In this document: piece after piece, positions 45,273 through 58,105 of the stretch
Numbering within the stretch: the first letter of the stretch is position 1
Layout of the letters: every line of letters starts with the position of its first letter
Source: Aegilops tauschii subsp. strangulata
Taxonomy: Eukaryota; Streptophyta; Magnoliopsida; Poales; Poaceae
Length of the DNA: 64,000 nucleotides
Assembly: GCF_002575655.3 (NCBI RefSeq)
Contig: NC_053037.3
Location: 324,473,294 to 324,537,293 of the forward strand
Reading direction: 5' to 3'
Position numbers and translations under genes: made by a program
Notes under the pieces: model-generated
Database searches by the model: none
What the model was told of the DNA's origin: nothing
What the model saw: only the letters and a program-made list of their open reading frames with translations

Positions 45273-46767
45273 GGGAGCAGCGACGAACTACCTTCTCTTC
45301 GGGGGGAGGGGAACTGGCGAGGAGGAGATAAGAGCGTAGTAACCGCAGGGCCTCGTCCCGTCCAACTGTAGATCATTCCTTCCAACTGTAGTGAAGGGGT
45401 GAGGCTATTATTTACTACTAGTACTAACATTATGGGACGTTATGGGATTGCATTATACTGTAAATAATAGCACTAGTAAGAAATTTTTGGCACTAGCTAG
45501 TAGTTTTTGGCATGGACTAAGAAATTATGGGTATGTTTTTGCTATTTTCTGTACACGCCAACTAGTGTCAAAAAACGTCTTACATTATGTGACGGAGGAG
45601 TACGTACTCGTACTGTAGCAGTACTAGTACTACTTTCTCAACTAGTAGTGCGAGGGTACTACTAGTGCTATGTACTGTACTTCTAGTATAGTGCACCAGT
45701 TTTGAACTCTTGAATCTCAGGGCCAAGGAGCTACAGTTGGAAGTGGAGGGTACTACTGTTCTCTAGAACCATCGTTGTACTATCAATGCAGGGAAAGTAC
45801 ACTTGCGTAGTGGCCTAGTGAGTACTTTCGGTGCTCTATTCAGCCGCTCCTCTCACGTAGCTGGCCTACTCAGCCGCTCCTCTCACGCACACACTAGCAG
45901 CCTGTTTATCAGTGACGGTTACTCGGGGGGGGCAGAACATTTGAGTTATTTGACACAGCGAGACTAGGCTTTTCGCTTCCATTTGTGGAGGTGTAATGGA
46001 TCTCGTCGAACTTTGTTAGTTGTTCCTTCTTCATGAATGAGATGAAGCAAAGCTTTTGCCTCCGCTTCAAAAAAAACACGTAAAGAGGAATTTCTTTTAT
46101 AGTAGAGCCCATAATGGAGTGAAGTCCATGCGTGCAACGCCACAAGCTACAGAGTAGTAGTAGAGCATTTTACATACAGAGCCATATTGCACAGTTCCCA
46201 ATGCCCCGCCAGGCTTTTCCGGCTCCTCGGGCTTAATTGGGAGGCGCTAGTTTAAATATGCTACTAGCTGATGAGGAAGCTGCAAGCGAGGTGCGGCTAG
46301 GGCGAGCACGCGAGCCACGAGATGCTGGGAAGGAAAACCCGTTCACGTGGCTAGGCTATCCAGTGCACCTAGATTGTGGTGCCGCACGTCCGTTTGACTT
46401 CAAAACTCAAACTACCCGTGTAAAATATTGGCTCGCAACGAAGTTACTATTTAAAAAAAGGCCACCGTGCGTTCGGCCGGGATCGAACCCACAAAATAAG
46501 GTATACACTCCCGCGACCACTAGTAGTACTCGTTGGAGTACAACGCAACCTAGAATCGCCTTTCGTCGCTAGTGGTACATTGTTCCTTACAAGAAACCCC
46601 TATTAATGCAAGAAACCACTGATAATGCCAAGAAACTACTACCACTTGCATACGTGGTAGACTTAAGATAAGACTACCTTATCAACCATTATACATGCTC
46701 TTACCAACCAGCCCTACCAAGAAACGACTACTCTACAAAGTGTCGTTATAGGCACGTTTCAACCCAT
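45273..46767. other. Gene-poor stretch of the CACTA
   Basis: The first 150 bp may be the promoter of gene B. From 45540 to 45700 there are many short ACTAGT/AGTACT palindromes. CTCAGCCGCTCCTCTCACG is duplicated near 45840 and 45870. No coding frame is convincing. Confidence 0.4.
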
Positions 46768-46882
46768 GGCCCTGTTTGGATACATTTGTTGTCAATCTAA
46801 TCCTGCCATCCAAACACCACTTTGGTTAGAGTTAGTTCAAGGTTAGAATCTAACCTCTGACTTAGAGTATCCAAATAGGGCC
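46768..46882. mobile_element. 115 bp MITE with GGCCCTGTTTGGATAC ends
   Basis: Starts GGCCCTGTTTGGATAC and ends GTATCCAAATAGGGCC, an inverted repeat with one mismatch over 16 bp. The middle is AT-rich. No target duplication is obvious, so superfamily (hAT or PIF) is not decided. Confidence 0.6.
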
Positions 46883-48900
46883 CGTGTCGCCCATTAAGTC
46901 AACGCCTTCTATTCGACCGGGCGTTATGACTTGTGGGACCTACATGTTAGTCTGCAAAAAAATCCCCGAGCGACCTCCTACCTCCGGCCCGTCCACCTAG
47001 TCATCCTCGGCCATGGGACGCAGCTACCGCCGCTGGCAGAAGGCGAGGTCAAAACCACCGGCGGTGCGAAGCTCATCTTGCGGCAGCCCGGATGCCAGCT
47101 CCATCCGACGCTCACGGCCGCTAGCTAGCCAAGATAGCTCCATCCAGCTGCTTGTCTGCAAGGTTTGCTAGCTAGATTGGCACGACGGCGCGGCGGCTTG
47201 CTCGCGCGCGCCGCGCTAAGGCCAGCCATCTGGCTCGAGTGATGGCCAGCGCGGCGGCTTGCTCGCTCGTGAGTCACGCTCGGGCCAACCTGCCAACCCG
47301 TGCGGAGGCCAGCGCGGCGTCCGACCCGTCCGGCGGAGCGGCGGCCAACTCGTTCATCACCGGCGCCACCGACGAACACGCATCAGCACTGTTTGAAGTA
47401 ATGTTCAGGAAAAATAATGTTTTGAGGGGGAATAACAGGATAGAAGGTCAGATGTGGGTCCCTCGTGTCAACGATCAAACAAAATGTGTTGGTTTAAGCT
47501 GCCTCGTCAGCACGGACGTGTGGGCCAACCCTGTCATAAATGGGTTTAAACTAACCTAATTGGTAGGTAGTAGTTTTTGGCGTGGATTAAGAAATTTTGG
47601 GTATGTTTTTTCTATTTTTTGTACAATAGATTCTTCCTAGGGCTGGTTGAAAGTGGTAGTTTTTTGTTAAATACTCTACATATTGTAAGTAGGAGTGAAA
47701 GTTAAGCTTTGGAACACAATAAGCAAGGCTAGTTACATAGTGCACATGTGTACATGATTGAAAGTAAATATCAACCATGAGTGACTAATATCTTGATGGA
47801 AAACTCAAAACTATGGAATACTAGGGAAAAAAATTGCATGGTTGGAAATACTAGCAATGTTCATGTGCGTTGCAACGAATCATAATTAGAATAATACTTA
47901 TGCACAAACTTGATACAAAACACTCTAATTTTGATATACATATATCACTAGAGATATATTATGTTTCAATTAGAATATATTCCTTGGGCTGTTTTGGTGA
48001 GGTCAGGGAGAGATGTGGTTGGTTTTAAGATACTAATTATGGGTTTTTCTGCAAATTGGTAGACAAGTGGGATGTTTGTGAGAAAAGGAAACAACTTACC
48101 TCACAGTCGTTAGATGTAGATCTAATGGTCACAAACGACGGATGGCAGACACACCATCATCACCAACTTAGTCTTCTGTAGGAGTACTAGCATGATCCGT
48201 GCATTGCACGGAACATCAAGATGCATTTTTTTATAAAAACACTCGTTGTGATTGACCCATGCGGGAGTAATCCCATGTGTAAAAACTAATGATATCTCGA
48301 GAAATAGGAGATAAGGTGAAGAGGAGTGGGGCGTGGTGGTGATTGGTGGTCGGACTGAGCGGAGGCATGGGGATTGATGACGCCGGCAGCAGCCACCAGG
48401 CCAGTTTGTTCCAGAGGCTTCCTTTCTTAATTGCTCAACAATGAGGTTGTTGGAGATAAAGATGAACGAGGGAAGGCCTTGTCTGCAAATGTGGAGAGGG
48501 GTGCGGGTATCTTTTAGTTTAATTTCCATCAGTCAGATATAGATCGGACGGTCTATATTGCAAGATGGCACGTGTACCATCATCACCAACTCGGTTTTTT
48601 ATAAGAGAAGAAATATAAGTATGGAGATACAAAAGTATTATCGATACTTGTTTCCGTAAACTAGCATCTACATTCTATTCAACGCCTCAGCATGTGAGGC
48701 CTTAGCACAATGACTTCTCGACTGTGTAAAACAAAGGTTTTCCCGTCGCCGATAAGGAGGGGGTGACGGCGGCGCGCTTTTTGGCTTGCTCTAGTCCTAG
48801 TAGTCATACTAGGTGGTCTAAGCACGTGTAGATTTATTCTTTTTCACGTCTCGTGTTCGCCGTACTGCCATGACTGTTGGTGAATAGATGGTAAGTTATT
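46883..48900. other. Gene-poor stretch with small terminal-repeat-like phrases
   Basis: 47140-47400 is GC-rich with GCGCGGCGGCTTGCTCGC repeated near 47189 and 47250. Phrases of the type TACTAGCA...GTGC(G/A)TTGCA(C/A)(C/G) occur near 47850 and 48185; I remember such phrases as tips of short grass elements. No gene is supported. Confidence 0.35.
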
Positions 48901-49350
48901 CATGGGGAAACCCTTGTTGAGCGTGTTTGCAAGAGAGAGAGAGACAGTGTGCGGTGTGATATGTCTGGAGACTGAGGCAATGATAACAGATTCTTTGTGT
49001 CTATGTGTGCGGAGGATAGAGAGAGACATGTACATGGGGCTTTGTGTTGTGTAACATGGAGACACATATACATAATTAGAGAGTGAGTGTGCGAGATACA
49101 CATGCGGACATGGGGAGAGATGAGGATCCAGATTAATGGGTGTTTGTGCGTGTCTGTGTGTGTTTGTGCGCGCATTTGTGTGTGAGAGGGAGTGTGTGTA
49201 TGTGGAGTAGAGAGACCACTAATGATGTAAACCAAGTATAAGGGAAGGGGGAATGGTGTGACATGTGTAGTAGCGGGATAGCATGGGTGCGGGCGGGGGG
49301 AGCAGACTATTTGGAAGAGACATCGATTGTGTGTGGGAGATGGGTGTGAG

Positions 49351-49388
<38 letters not shown>

Positions 49389-50110
49389 AGCGACGGAGAG
49401 AGAGAGAGAGAGGAAGAGAGGGGGCGTTTGTGTCCATAAATGGCGTATAGATAGGGAGACAATGTTGATGTTGTTTGAAATTGGCCTATGTACGGAGACG
49501 CAAGGGAAGCGAGTCATCGTGTGTGTGATAGTGACTTCATGAGAGATCTAGAATAGATGGTGTAGAGAACAAGGTGCGAGATCGAGAACGATGATACATT
49601 AGGGAGCTATGGAAAGAGTCACGACATATATGTATACAGGGAGGAGCTGGGGCGGGTCCGCATGTGGGAGAGATAGAAAGAGGAGAGTGGTGCACAAGGA
49701 GACAAAGTGTGCTTGTTTTCAGTGGGGGTGGTGTGTGAGGTGAGTGTGCATGAACCACATAACTAGGGAGATAGACGTTTGGGGCCGACGTTTTGTGTGT
49801 ATGGGAAAGATACACTCTACATAGTGCATGTGCTTGGGAAAGAGAGATGCCGGGAGACCTAGCTAGAGAGTGGGGGAAGAGATGTGTGCATGCCCAAGAG
49901 ATAAAGTGATAGAGACCTATATTGGGGTCCGGACTTTAGAAGAGAGAGGGGTGTTAATGTGCTCGTGTGTTGGTGTTTGGGGGAGAGAACGACTTCTCTG
50001 TGTGTGTGGGGGGGGGGGGGTGGGCGACGAGGGGGGGGGGGGTTGCTTCAGATAAAGAGTGAGGTGTCTATATTCGAGGGACTTCAGCCTAATTGAGATA
50101 TACATGGTCA
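48901..50110. repeat. Purine-rich simple-sequence tract
   Basis: About 1.2 kb dominated by GAGA and TGTG steps on the plus strand. It includes (GA)n at 49354-49386, a second GAGA block near 49396-49412, and two G runs of 12-13 bases (50008-50020 and 50031-50042). The 205-codon reverse frame here encodes only Ser/Leu/His/Pro repeats and is not a gene. Confidence 0.85.
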
Positions 50111-50719
50111 ATAGTGTGTGCACTCAAGGTTGATCAATTTGTTTCAGAGTTTGGACTATGAGATAACGATACTTTTGAACATGCGTGATATACTTTGATG
50201 TACCAGAATTACAAACCTAAGATTGGAATTTTGGAATTCGACTCCATCATTAGCTTTTGTAATTCATTTAAATGGAGGTACATTTTTAAGCCGGGATTTC
50301 GTGATTTCAAATTCATATATCAAACCTAGAGATATACACATACGGGCATGTTCAAACTTTATAATCATCCACTTTATTCATACACATACACATTTTTGCT
50401 TTTGTCATCATATTCAGGATAAACACATTTGGAATTTCACTTGAATTGGACCATATGATGGTATTTGCTTGTAGTAGCTCAATGATCCATATTTGAATTG
50501 ACTGGACAATCTAAGTTTCGAGTTGGAGACATTGATTTTCAAAACTTGCACTTTTTTTGCATGCAAAACAAACAAATTCTCGGCCATGATATCATAGTCG
50601 GCCGTACAAGAGCAGAATATAATTTCAGGCGCCAAAATCTTTCAAACTTCCCGCTCACATCGAAATATCTCGCGCCCGAAAGTTTAGCCCTGCGATAGTC
50701 CTGTTTTACCCCTGCCACA
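50111..50719. other. AT-rich stretch, no gene recognised
   Basis: Phrases such as TTGGAATTTC and AATTGACTGGACAATC suggest decayed repeat sequence, but I cannot name it. Confidence 0.3.
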
Positions 50720-53220
50720 TGAATGGAAAAGGGCTGCTTTGGTAACTCCATTGTTTTCCCCTCTTTGCCCCCAACATTCTTCCCCAGAGCCCCTCCCCTT
50801 CCCCTCTCCGACCCCCCAACCACGGCAAGCCGCCGAATCTAGTCCTCCGCCGCAACGGTGGACCTCACACCCCGACGGATCTACCTTCCGCACCTTGGAA
50901 CCCCCAACTGCCAACTCACCACTTCACCGGAGCCGCTTCAGCGACTGGCTTGTACACCGCTCCAGATCTCCTTGACCGCCATCATGGTCCACCGCACTGG
51001 ATCTGCTTAACCGACGCCCTTGTCCACCACAGTGTAGGCCCTTCACTGACTCCCTCGTCCGTCCCTTCGCTGGCCCTTCATACAAGCCCTCGTCCACCGC
51101 AACAGATCCGCCTCACCGAAAGCACTGTACAACGCGCCCGCTGAAGCCTTCGTCCACGGCACCGGACCCGCTCCACGTATGCCATATTCAACTCCACCGG
51201 CCCTGCTTTACCGACGCCGCAGCCTCATCAGGTTATTTCGATCTGTACTCCTTCGGTTTTTCTCTTTATCGTGCAACTGTTCACTTACCACAGATGAGCT
51301 TTCTTGTATGTCGACAGGCGCCGCAACCGTAGCATCGGAGCTGCTTCAGTGACGGCGACAGCCGGCCCAAACTCAACCACAACACAAGCACCATCGACGA
51401 TCCTTAGCTATCAAGTATGCCAACGATACCCATACGCCGCCGAGAATCAGGTACTATTATCCAACGATCGGCGCCTACGTTCACTTTCTTAGCATAAGCA
51501 CCGCACCTTTGAATTTCTTCAAGGCATCATTCAGTTTTTCATGAGACGCGTTATTCTTCTTGCACCTGTAGGGCCATACTTCTGGCAGTGAACATGTTAC
51601 ATGTGCTAAATTACATACCAGTGCACATTTAGTTAATATGCTTTAATTTTGTCCTAAGTATTACTGTACTTCCTAGATATCACTGCCTACTATTTTACTT
51701 CTTGCATGCTATATTTATGATAATGGTGTTGTTCTGATGCCACCTGTTGGTTCCATCAGACTGCTTCATGTTCTCTATGCTTAATTACACATCAGCAAAC
51801 TAGCATGTGGTTCCGCTTGTTTTTGTTTGTTTTACCCTACATTTCTGATGCTAGCTATTACATCACTGCTACGAGCCTCTGTTCATTACTTTTTTGTGTG
51901 TTCTTGATCTTCCCAAGTTGCATGACTAATTTGATGCTTCTATTAATTATGGAGCTGCCAACCCCATCAAGCAAAATATTTTTTCTTTTGGGGCTGGCAC
52001 CTCGAACAAGCATAAAAATAGAGGGAAGAAGATATATTGTCGTGTATGCACACACCCTTCTTTCATTAGTTTAGATGAACCATTGATGATTAATTCGAAC
52101 CAGTGCATGCGATTAAAATTAATTTTACCTAAATAGAGGGTGCATAATAAACTACAACAAGTAGATTTGCAACCACGGGATGCTGACGATATCTTCAAAG
52201 AACATTGCAACAGCAGCGAGGCTTCACAGCAACATATGGTAAGCCAGTGTGTTTTAGTACATGTGAAATGTAATACGTGTGGGCTGCTTTCTTGGCTTGT
52301 GCCCTCAACCTGTAATCCTACAGAATAAAAAATAGTTCAGTTGTCTGCTTTGCTGTATTGCTTGATTCGAATGCTTGTTTGTTACTTGTTACGCTATACC
52401 TGAGTTGGCCAATATGTCAGCAGTGCCTGCTGTACTATTTTAAAGAAATGCATGCCTAGTTCATTTGAGTCCTTAACTTTTCCTCTGAACTTCATCACAA
52501 GACTGTCTTCGTAGTTTATATGAGGCCACACTGTTAAGTGCTTTCTCAGATTATTTCAACTGCTTAGATGCCTTGGCAACTTAAATATAGCGGTGGTACA
52601 CTCCCTTTCAACTAGGTATGTCAACTCGGTCCTATTTAATCCCGATTAAAGTCCACTAGTGGTATGATAGTTCAAAAGAGTTTTTTGTTTTTTTGAGGAA
52701 AATGAACCAGGGAGCTAGCAAAAACTAACTAGATGGGACTGGCGGATGTCGTTTATTTGGCACTTACATCCCTAGTTTCATCTTACCATTTTAATTTCTT
52801 TTCGGCTGATACTGCTTCGAACCATTTAAATATAGCTTGCCATGCTCGGCAATAATTCGTATGTCGTTTACCATGTAAGTTTACTGCCTGGATCATGCGA
52901 TAACTATCTCTTACTTATGTCCAGCGGAAACCTTTCAGGATGTCGTTCACACTAGGACACAATGTACAACCCTAGAATCTATTTGTGGAAGCAGTGCGCC
53001 ATCCATGTTACTAGATGGTAGCAGTTCAGAGGCAACACCGCCGGAGAGCAGTCTGAGCACGGATACTATAGTTCTTGAGGCTCTACTAGAGGCAGAAAGA
53101 GATGGTGTGGCTGCCATGAATGAGGTAATCTCGATCTTGAAGCTGGAAATTATGCAATTAGCTGCACGCATTATGCAAGCAACCCAAGAATTGGAGGAAG
53201 TAAGAATGTTGCATTTGTAG
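50720..53220 (+). CDS. Possible multi-exon gene carried by the CACTA, 5' locus (unknown)
   Basis: A GC-rich start region (50730-51235, with recurring CGTCCACCGCA phrases) is followed by exon-like pieces with good splice signals. 51317-51449 is flanked by GTCGACAG and CAG|GTACT and encodes IGAASVTATAGPNSTTTQAP. A piece ending near 52238 at CATATG|GTAAGCC encodes DLQPRDADDIFKEHCNSSE. A last piece from 52925 (after TGTCCAG) to a stop at 53218-53220 encodes SSSEATPPESSLSTDTIVLE and a leucine-rich helix ending QELEEVRML. Exon phases do not all fit, so the model is incomplete. No domain is recognised. It could be part of the transposon's own second gene or captured material. Confidence 0.3.
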
Positions 53221-53869
53221 ACAGAGGAGGTCCTGCTGCTTCTGCTATCTGAAGCTCAGGGTAATCCCAGTTCTTCTTTAGATAGCAGTTGAAATTGTCA
53301 TTAGATTATTGTACTTGCATGTTGTGTCATGTCTCTGAATGGATTATGTTGTAAGACCCCCTATGTTGTCCATGTGTTGTAATGATCCGAATTTTTTAGG
53401 CGAGGTAATCCTCAGTACTTCTATGATTGACATAAGGTGAACTGTTTTTCGCGTGAGCATATTGTATTGGATGAAATAACTGTTTGACTCAAAGTGTACC
53501 CAACCTACTGAATTCGAAGATCACGGCATTTCTAAATCATAATCAAATATAAAGGTGGAATAAATCTTTGTTGTGGTTTTGAAGAAATAAATAATAAAAC
53601 GTAGAATTATCTGTGGATAATTGTAATCGAATAAAAATTGGATTTGGATTTAGTTGCTAGGGCCCAGGGCAAATGTGAATGCTAATTCTCCCAAGTTTTG
53701 AACGAAGCGGCTAAATACCCACTATCATTTGTGGGCTGCCCGAAGCAAGTGTTTGCGAGATGGAAATTACTGTCTACCCCTGACACCTGACATCCTTATC
53801 GACCGGATTTACACTGCTGTCGATAGGGGTAGACTAGTAACTTCAATCAGACGTGACACGACGGCCTCT
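53221..53869. other. Spacer between the two loci
   Basis: AT-rich with no frame I can support. Confidence 0.3.
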
Positions 53870-54170
53870 AAGCCCATTCAGACACGGTGGGCGCCAAACG
53901 TGGGCGGCAAAACACATTTGATTCAAGCTCGTCCGAAAGACATGTGTCTCTCCCTCCATTTCCCCATTCATCCACGGTGGGCGGCAAAACAAACTCTCCT
54001 CGTCCGAAATTGATGTAGGCTAATATTTTAAATAGGGGCAGATGTGTAACTTCCCTCAGACGTGACACAACCGCCCTACCTGTCAGCCCCGTTCATACAC
54101 CGTGGGTGCCAACCGTGGGCGGCAAAACACCCTCTCCTCGCCCGAAATCGTTACCGGCAAATATTTGGGA
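53870..54170 (+). repeat. Tandem GTGGGCGGCAAAACA repeats
   Basis: The phrase GTGGGCGGCAAAACA occurs at about 53900, 53978 and 54115, with GTGGG(C/T)GCCAA upstream of the first and third. Shared flanking lines include CAGACGTGACAC and CTCTCCTCG(T/C)CCGAAAT. A related line recurs near 54290-54310. Confidence 0.65.
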
Positions 54171-54269
54171 GATGCGAGATTACCGTCCTATCCCCAACCG
54201 ACGTGATGTCCGAAATTTTAAACGGGGGATAAGTTCGTAACTTTCCCACATTTCAGACAAGCGCATCCC

Positions 54270-57200
54270 AAAGTTTGAGATCCCCCTCCCCCTCCATTTC
54301 CCCATTCATACACCGTCGGCACCACGACAACCTCCCCACTGCGGCCAGCCTCCTCCGTCCGCCACCCCATCCTCCACCTTGCCGGAGCCGCTACCCCTAC
54401 CCCGTCGTCCACTGCAAGAGATGGACGTCTCTCATCCACGACGTCGGACTAGGATCCTTTCATCGCGTCGTCTCGCTTCATCGGCGCCGTCGTCCACTTT
54501 GCCGTTGCCGCTCCTACGACTGCCTCGTCCACGGCAACAGGATTTATCCCCCAACCCGGCCGTCTTCCATCTAAAGTCTTCTTCCCCGCCGCCGACAGCC
54601 ATCGCACCCGCAGCACCCTCGATGTATCAGCAGGGGCCTACACGGCGTCGCAAGAGAGGTGGTACTCTTCCATATGTGCTTAAGTTATTGATCTCACCCG
54701 GAAAATAGATCTTAAATTGTTTACTGTACTTTTTTTGTCCGTACCAAATCGTAGTGGCTAGTTGAATGCAAACATTGGTTGCGAAGTAGCTTTGTCCGGT
54801 TTGCACCTTCAGATCCGCCATGTCACAGTCACTATACTCGTAAAGCTTATGGTTTCCCCCCTTTATATTCACTACCATCATCATAGGTGCTTCCCTGCTT
54901 CATGTCGTGCTAGCACTGCTCCTAAGACCTCAACCCATCAAGCGAAACAACATGCCACTCATAATTCCAAAGCTTACGTGTTGAAATACGAATCTGATAT
55001 GATGCTCATATTACTAAAACAAAGAACGTTTAATTGGTCATGTAATGTTCCTATATTCGTTTCAAAAAGCATGTGCGCCACCCACTGGTCCAGCTAGTTC
55101 CACTTTCCTGATTTTACTCTGGATGCTTAGGGTTTTCCCCTTTTATCTACTCTACTATGATCTGCGTAGGTGCTTTCTGTCATACTAGCATTACTCCACC
55201 CTTCAAGCTAAACAACACAACACTCAAAATTCCAAAGCTTAGTTGTTCAAATATGATTGTGATATGATACTGATATTAGTTAACAGACACATTTAATTGG
55301 TTAGCTAAAGGTCCCACTTGAGTTTCCAAATGCATGTCGCGACATATAGAGAGACAGCAGATTGCATTTCTTTGTCACTTGTTGACTGTACTTTCTTGTT
55401 CATACCAAATCTTAGTTGTTATTTCAAAGCAAATATCGGTTGCTAACTACCCTTTGCGAGGTTTGTAGCTTCAGATCTGCCATCCCACTGCCACAGTCAA
55501 CACTATACTCATCATGCTTACGGTTTCCCCATTTTATGATGACCACGATCAGCCTACGTGGTTCGTGTCGTAACAGCACTGCTCCACCCGTCGAGCTAAA
55601 CAAGCTTAGTTGTACAAATTCAAATATGATATTATGCTGATATTAGTAAAACTGAGAGATGTTTAATTGGTCAGCTAAATGTTCGTACTTTAGTTTCGAA
55701 ATGCATGTGATCCACATATGGAGAGACCAGAAGGAATAGTATTTCTCTGTGCGCTCTAGTTCATCATGGGTGGCCAACTGACATTGTATAGAAAGACTTG
55801 TAATATCTTCAATCTGCTTGCTCTTCTGCTCTTCTTTAAGATGATCCTCTTCTCTTGCGGTCGACTGGTCAGGTCAAGTTATTCTCCCTTAGTATATTTT
55901 GAATCTGTCTGGTCAGGTCGACTTGTTCTTCTTTACTCTATGTTTGTTGAAGCTGTCATCTGCGAAGTATCATCACTTCTGGAGCTCTCATATGTTGAGT
56001 AGTAGGCCACATTATATTAATGCACACACCAAATTACAGCATGCATGGCACCTCTTAGAAGAATTGTAGAGATAGCACAAAGGGGTTTACAGGGAGGAAG
56101 TATTGGATTAGAATCACTTCTGCATTACAAAGATAATCTCACTTGTTTTTATGTTTTCATGCATGTCGGGTATCGAACATTATCAAAATGAATATGAGAA
56201 TGGGCGCACGAGAGGAATATTGCGGAACGATCCACTGGCTAACAAACTTGGCATGGTGGAGGATGGCCTATCTTATTCACCCATCAAGGTGCATGCTCTA
56301 ACTTGGCAAGGTTGTATTGGTGGCACATATTTTGCATCTGACCTCTTGCATTACTTCTAATTTGTTACACCATCTGCTTAGTTTAAGCATCATATATGAG
56401 TATATGCCATACCTATCCATTTTCGGTACCTATTCCATGCATCGTCATACTATGTTTTTCCAGTCAAATGTTGTTCTTTCGTAATAGATGTCCAAAAGGA
56501 AGAGGGTGATTGCAGATCCTCAAGGAGTACAAACTAGGTATTTGGAAAAGGTAGTGATACCTGTTAAATCAGATAGATCAGCAGCCACAGAAAACACATG
56601 CCCAACTGTAACAGACTTTACCCCTACTCCAGTGGCCAAACCCCTATTAGAACTGCTGACAGCCCAGCGTCGGGTACTGTCTATGATATCAATTCAAAAT
56701 TTGAACTCCTAAATTTCTGCATGTGCCATACCTTCTCTCTTGTATGAAAACTAATTTCAGATGAATCTCCTTGCTCAAAGGATCATAGGATCTCACGACA
56801 ATACTGGGCTCTGCATTGCTCTTGTCAGTACCTCTTGCCCTTTGTCAGCATACTTACACTCATTGCTGTTTGATTATGTAGCATCACTGTAAATGTTCGC
56901 TTCTTTATCCTTCCTTTGCTTGAAATTATAAGATCTATATTTACTCTTAGATAAATGTAGGATTAACACAATGGTTATGAAGTTTTGGATTGCTCATGTA
57001 AGTACCTGTTGTCATGTACTCCCTCTGTATCGAATTAATTGTTGATCAATTGGATGTATTTAGAACTTAATAGTGCTAGATACATCCATTTGAGCGACAA
57101 CTAATAACAGACGGTGGTGGTATTACTGTACATGCATCGCGAGATAGTTGATTGTCTAGCATTACTCTGCATCTTATCTGCCTTGCCCTCCACTTTCTCC

Positions 57201-58105
57201 AAATTATCATATCTACATTTACTCTTACCAAAATGTTGAATAAAGCCAATGCCACTGCACACGTTGATGTCTGATTCCTCTTGTTAGTACCTTTTGCCTT
57301 GTAACGATGTACTTAATTAATTGCTATTTGATTATGTATCATGACTCTACACCTGAGCTTCATTATCCTCTATTTCTTCCAATATTATTTGATCTATATT
57401 TACTCTTTGCAAAATGTAGAATAATGGCAACGCTTATAAAGAATTTTCTTAGGGGATTTTATTGAATTATCTTTCCATCAACATGGAGAAGGGCTTTGTT
57501 CCAGCCCGTGTTAACATGTAATGTAAGTTCATCCTTCTCAAGCCTTCAAACTATTTTCTAGTATAGATTTGGATAGGCATCATTTCCTCCACTGCTATTT
57601 ACATCTGATTGGATGTTTGCAACAACTACCAGATTTAAATTGTAGTTGTAAAAACATGTTCGTTATGCAGAACAGATCCATTTATTTGCTTATATAATTG
57701 TGAAACCTGTTACGTGTCTCCTTGTTTCTCTTTCAGAGTCGTATCTCTTATGCCAGGCAGAACTTTAGGAAAGATAGTGAGCCAAACCATCTTGAGGACA
57801 ACGAGATGACCCCAAGGTCCTGTCTTGATGAAGACAGTGAGTTGAAGCTACTCACCAGCAGGTGTGAGACAACCTCTGTGCAGTCGTTGCCTCAATCAGT
57901 TCGACTTCTTCAGTCTCAACTTAAAGCGGAAAGGTTTGCTTCAGCTCAGCTCCGACTTGAAGTCAAAGATGTAATGACGATGTCAGGGGACTGCCTTGTG
58001 CACTATGGTGCCATACAGCTAGGCATGAAGCATCTATCATTGACACAACTGAGGTCTCATCAGCTTGTTCGGCTGCTTGCGGGGGCCCGAGCTTGCCAGG
58101 TCTAG
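54270..58105 (+). CDS. Possible multi-exon gene at the right end of the CACTA (TnpA-like position, unknown)
   Basis: The GC-rich start region (54270-54657) has the same CGTC(C/G)AC and GCCG texture as the locus at 50.7 kb and ends AGAGAG|GTGGTACT. Exon-like pieces follow. 56158-56289 encodes ENGRTRGILRNDPLANKLG and ends ATCAAG|GTGCATG. 56488-56712 begins after CGTAATAG and encodes MSKRKRVIADPQGVQ (a basic KRKR patch) and LLELLTAQRRVLS. The last, after CTTTCAG to a stop at 58105 (from about 57738), encodes SRISYARQNFRKDSEPNHLE, LLQSQLKAERFASAQLRLEV and a short tail. The leucine-rich helix could form a coiled coil. No transposase motif is present. In En/Spm the second gene (TnpA) binds subterminal repeats; this locus has the right position for such a gene, but that is inference only. 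Confidence 0.4.
54725..55725 (+). repeat. Three diverged tandem copies inside an intron
   Basis: CAAAGCTTA or CAAGCTTA, followed after TTG by GATATGAT(G/A)CT-type lines, recurs at about 54969, 55235 and 55604, and TGTACTTTTTTTGTCC/TGTACTTTCTTGTTC at 54725 and 55388. Copies are about 270-370 bp, the middle one shortened. Confidence 0.7.
56820..57440 (+). repeat. Three diverged copies of a TTTACTCTT-containing intron block
   Basis: ATCTATATTTACTCTT or ATCTACATTTACTCTT, then AAATGT(A/T)GAAT or its variant, recurs near 56932, 57213 and 57390. TTGATTATGTA(G/T)CAT precedes it in two copies. A Stowaway MITE (57017-57122) is inserted between the first and second. Confidence 0.65.
57017..57122. mobile_element. 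Stowaway-type MITE (about 106 bp)
   Basis: Begins TACTCCCTCTGTATCG and ends ACAGACGGTGGTGGTA, an imperfect inverted repeat with TA at both edges, as Stowaway (Tc1/mariner) elements have. The inner inverted parts AATTAATTGTTG and CAACTAATAAC also pair. The right tip has diverged from GGAGGGAGTA. Confidence 0.65.

Noticed and set aside
46470..46525. tRNA-like T-arm: reverse-sense GTGGTCGCGGGAG ... GGGTTCGATCCC
   Set aside because: The box A- and box B-like phrases are suggestive, but no acceptor stem or anticodon arm can be folded. Probably a decayed tRNA-related or chance sequence.
47239..47559. 106-codon plus-strand frame
   Set aside because: Alternates between GC-rich and AT-rich sequence, shows no domain and no splice or promoter context.
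48900..49517. 205-codon reverse frame
   Set aside because: Pure translation of the GA/GT simple-sequence tract (Ser/Leu/His repeats).
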